From contig NC_045143.1 of assembly GCF_008831285.2 (NCBI RefSeq), forward strand, positions 10,797,503-10,861,502: a stretch of DNA of 64,000 nt, written 5' to 3'. Position numbers and translations under genes: made by a program. The stretch is from Nymphaea colorata (lineage: Eukaryota > Streptophyta > Magnoliopsida > Nymphaeales > Nymphaeaceae). Of the stretch, positions 60,986 to 64,000 are shown piece by piece (the stretch's first letter is position 1; every line of letters starts with the position of its first letter). The notes beneath the pieces are model-generated. The model saw only the letters and a list, made by a program, of their open reading frames with translations, did no database searches and was not told the origin of the DNA.

Positions 60986-63283
60986 ATGATGAGCCCTTGG
61001 ATAGCTTGTGCGCTGGGTGCTGCTTCTTTTCTTGCATTGCTGTTGTTGCTCTTCTTCGTTCTTCATATTGTAGCCAATGGCTTCCTCAGTGGAAGTGGGA
61101 AAGGTTTACTAAAGAATGCTAAAAGGTTAAGAAGAAAAGGTAATGTCCCCTTGATCCATAAGAGTAAGAACTTTGCCCTGGAAATTTTTTCATTTGGTTT
61201 TAGAGAATTTGGTTCACCTTTGGTGTTCAGTTTTGGTTTGAACCATGAAAGAAACAGTGATCATGTTATTTTTGTTGTGGTTTTGTTTCGGTTACAGGTC
61301 GACGCCCACGGAAATTCACTCTCAAGGAGATCCATATGTATAGTGAAGAATTCAGTAATAAGATTGGAAATGGGTCAACAAACACTGTGTTCAAAGGAAA
61401 TCTGCCTGATGGCACGGAAGTTGCAATCAAGAGGCCTAATGCAGAGAGCATGTGCAGCTTATATGTCGCAGCAAGGACAGAAATTCAGGTGAAAGTAGCT
61501 GCTACCATGCCTTTGTTTAAAAATGATTGCCTAATGACAATTTTGGAAAACTAAAAGGCCAAGGATGCAAATTGGTTGATACATGTTGATGGTAGCTTCA
61601 TGTATGATTTAAGTTTTTTGCAGTTACCTTCTAACTGTAATTCTTGTTACAGATTGAGCTTCTATCACGCATTCGCCACCAAAACTTGGTGAATCTTGTT
61701 GGTCACTCAGACGAAGCAGGATGCCAGTAAGTACACAAAACCAGAGAAACAAATGGAATCTATGCTTATTGATTGTATACAACCAAATTGAGAAAAAGGT
61801 TCATGTTTTTCTTTTTCAGGGTTCTTTTGTTTCAATATGCATCAAATGGGACACTTTATGAAAATCTACATGGTTTGTCATTGGAGGTCTCAGGTTCCTC
61901 TTTGTATCTGCTGTCTTATGGTATCTGAATATTTCTTCTTGTTATGTTTCAGGGAATGAACATTTAACATGGAAACAAAGGACAAAGATCATTGGTGGTA
62001 TCGCCTATGGGCTTCACTATCTTCATTCCTGTGTTCCTCCTGTTATTCATGGTGATCTTTGTTCACAAATCGTCCTACTAACAGAGGATTATGCTGCAAA
62101 GGTAATCGTTATCTGTAACAGAGCTTTCCTTATCTGAGAAAGAAACATTGTCACGCAGAGGACCAATCCTCCTAGAGATGACAGCACAACGAGGCCTTAC
62201 TACTAAATTCCGTAATGTGCAGATTGGTGGCATAGGAAAGTCATTGCCAGGACCAGCATCTGCTGAGAAAGAGAAGAGAGATTCAACCACTCAAGCAGAA
62301 GGCATGGAGAAAGGAGAATACAGTTCTGCCAGAGATGTTTATGCATTCGGAATTCTCATTATTGAAATTGTTTCAGGAAAGATGATCACATCCGCCGATG
62401 GTGCCTGCATTCTGGACCAATGGGTACTTCTTAAAGCTCTTTCACACTTCCAAAAGATGCACACAGACACAGTGCAGTTTAACACGCATGAGTTGGATGG
62501 GTCTTATATTGCAGTTAGAATTGCTCAAAATGAACTGTTCGCAGGAGTCAACTTGGTCTTCAAAGTTCTCAAGAAAAAGATTAACGCTTTTGCAATTTCT
62601 GTCATCCAAAACCTGTTCTTCACCAACTAAACAAATGCTTAACATAGACACTAATACAAGTAAATTAACTTGTCCAAATGTGAGAAATATGAAAACGATA
62701 TTGTTTTTTACATAAAATTTACAATCGATTGTATAAAATAACTAAAGAGATTTTTTAACACTACAAACCATTGGTGTAAAGAAGGTATCAATGCCATAAC
62801 AGTTTGCTCACTGATATTGGACAATATATATCAACGTATCATTATGTATCAGCCTGTATCTCTTTATTTTTTGCTTTTTATGAATCTTGAAAATTTATTT
62901 CAAATATTTAAATTGATTTCAAAACCAAAATACTAAAAAAACAACCCATATCAGCCTTGTTGTAAGTATCCACGGATACACTCTGTCAATGAGCTATATT
63001 GATAACATGCCTGTAAACTGTTCCTGTATGTCAGACAAGGGACATTTCACCGAGCCAGGAGAAGATGCTGGACTTCATTGATCCATCAATGCATGATGTA
63101 CCGATTCCAGAGCTCGCTGCTGCCAGAGAGATTGTGAGGCTCTGCCTAAGAAGTGAGCCTCATAGGCCAACTATGGCAGACATTGTGGAACTGGTACTGA
63201 AGGACTTGAAGATCACCATTGAGGCTGCTGCACCACTCACTAGCCCTGTTACACTGAGAGGCCTTCTTGAATTGCTAGTTTGA
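60986..63283 (+). CDS. Receptor-kinase-like membrane protein, predicted pseudokinase, seven exons, 356 residues
   Basis: Exons: 60986-61139, 61298-61488, 61653-61726, 61820-61872, 61953-62101, 62223-62423, 63035-63283; all phases close. There is no extracellular domain: residues 7-30 form one membrane segment (ACALGAASFLALLLLLFFVL), then a basic stretch and the kinase fold. The glycine loop GNGSTNTVF (75-83) and VAIK with Lys96 are present. The catalytic HRDLKxxN is HGDLCSQI (190-197), so Arg, Lys and Asn are missing; DFG is GIG (210-212), losing the Mg-binding Asp; no APE motif is seen. Structural landmarks persist: SSARDVYAFG (subdomain IX) and EPHRPTMADIVELVL. By family rules it should not transfer phosphate and may act as a scaffold. 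Closest in plan to plant receptor-like kinases of the small membrane-anchored type; no ligand can be inferred. Confidence 0.88.
62424..63034 (+). other. Intron 6 of the pseudokinase gene
   Basis: Between TGG|GTACTT and TGTCAG|ACA lie 611 bp. An open frame continues about 200 bp past the donor, so an intron-retained transcript would add about 69 residues and end before the C-lobe. Confidence 0.55.
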
Positions 63284-64000
63284 AATTTCTAAGCTTGAAT
63301 TGAAGTCCTGGCTTTAGTTGGCATGGATTGGTTCTTGATTTGATTGAGAGCTTGACTTGGGCTGGGTTGCAAACGTATATGTAAATCTGGAACTACACTA
63401 AGCTGATAGTGAAATATTATTGTTGGTAGCTTCATTAGCAAGAAACTATGGGAATATTTAGAATTTTGTCTTCTGATTTAATTAAAAAATACCAACTTCA
63501 ACTTCTCCTCCTCTCGCTCAAATGATCGAATGTTGAAATTTTTATTGGCAGAATGCATGGTAGTTACCAATGGGTCCTCAAGATCAGTGCCATGTTTCAA
63601 GAATATGCTGCTCTGATTACAATCTGTTTTCCAAAAGCAAAACAAACAGGCTTTCATGCTTTAAGACTTCAGAAATTGTTTTTCACTTCCCGTTTCATAT
63701 TCAGACCAGAAAAAAAAATCAGCAGACTCCTGAAATGCCTAACTATATATAGGAATTCCACCATCTTAAGAGTGTTCCTGCAAATTTCTGTTATTTGAAT
63801 GTGCGCAACCTTTTTCTTTCTTTCTTCTTTTCTTTAAGAGGAGAAAGCAGTGGAAGTATCATGGTTTGAAATCATGCAACACGCTCCCAGGAGCAACATT
63901 TGTTGTTTGTGGCGTAAAACTCTATCACCTGGTTGTGCAGAATGCTTAGAGATGTCAATATATACGATTTGGATTATATATCCGATGAACAGTTCCAAAA
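63284..64000. other. 3' flank of the pseudokinase gene
   Basis: Probable 3' untranslated region (short AT-rich signals such as GTGAAATATTATTG) and intergenic DNA to the end of the window. No further gene is supported. Confidence 0.5.

Overview
This is a 64 kb piece of a plant nuclear genome, almost certainly from a flowering plant. The evidence is GT-AG introns in every gene, chloroplast-type N-terminal leaders, proteins that match plant families, and an AT-rich intergenic space full of plant-type MITEs, SINEs, a LINE and minisatellites. I cannot name the species from the sequence. Nothing prokaryotic (operon, CRISPR, phage) is present.

I can reconstruct six protein genes exon by exon. (1) 139-5578, minus: the 5' part of a plastid-type FAD synthetase (RibF-like), running off the left edge. 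(2) 14737-15141, plus: a compact two-exon uL30 ribosomal protein of the mitochondrial/bacterial type. (3) 33137-37121, plus: an SR-protein kinase (SRPK) of 583 residues in four exons. (4) 38799-42078, minus: an HPP-family membrane protein of 226 residues in five exons, the family of plastid nitrite transporters. (5) 47244-48581, minus: a plastid-targeted 'small multi-drug export' family membrane protein of 306 residues in three exons. (6) 60986-63283, plus: a single-pass receptor-kinase-like protein of 356 residues in seven exons that has lost the catalytic and metal-binding motifs, so it is a predicted pseudokinase. Reading frames and splice phases close across all exons of these models. Two further candidate terminal exons (21373-21472 and 44861-44994, both minus) are reported at low confidence.

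The rest is repetitive. 5.6-14.7 kb holds a 200-bp tandem array, hAT-type MITEs with intact 8-bp target duplications, and SINEs. 15-33 kb holds Tourist-type MITEs with TAA duplications, a roughly 119-bp minisatellite, a 49-bp minisatellite apparently inside a SINE, a CT/TA microsatellite, and a 50-bp array just upstream of the SRPK gene. 50.9-55.6 kb is a decayed L1-type LINE on the minus strand with its poly(A) end preserved. 55-60 kb holds another hAT MITE, a SINE with a 16-bp target duplication, and a foldback element.

The genes are unlinked housekeeping and signalling functions, as is usual in plants. Three of the six encode probable plastid proteins (flavin cofactor synthesis, nitrite transport, a membrane exporter family). 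The most unusual single object is the pseudokinase; the most informative genome-structure observations are the mobile elements with intact target duplications and the SINE carrying an internal 9-unit minisatellite. I saw no clearly unprecedented biological system.
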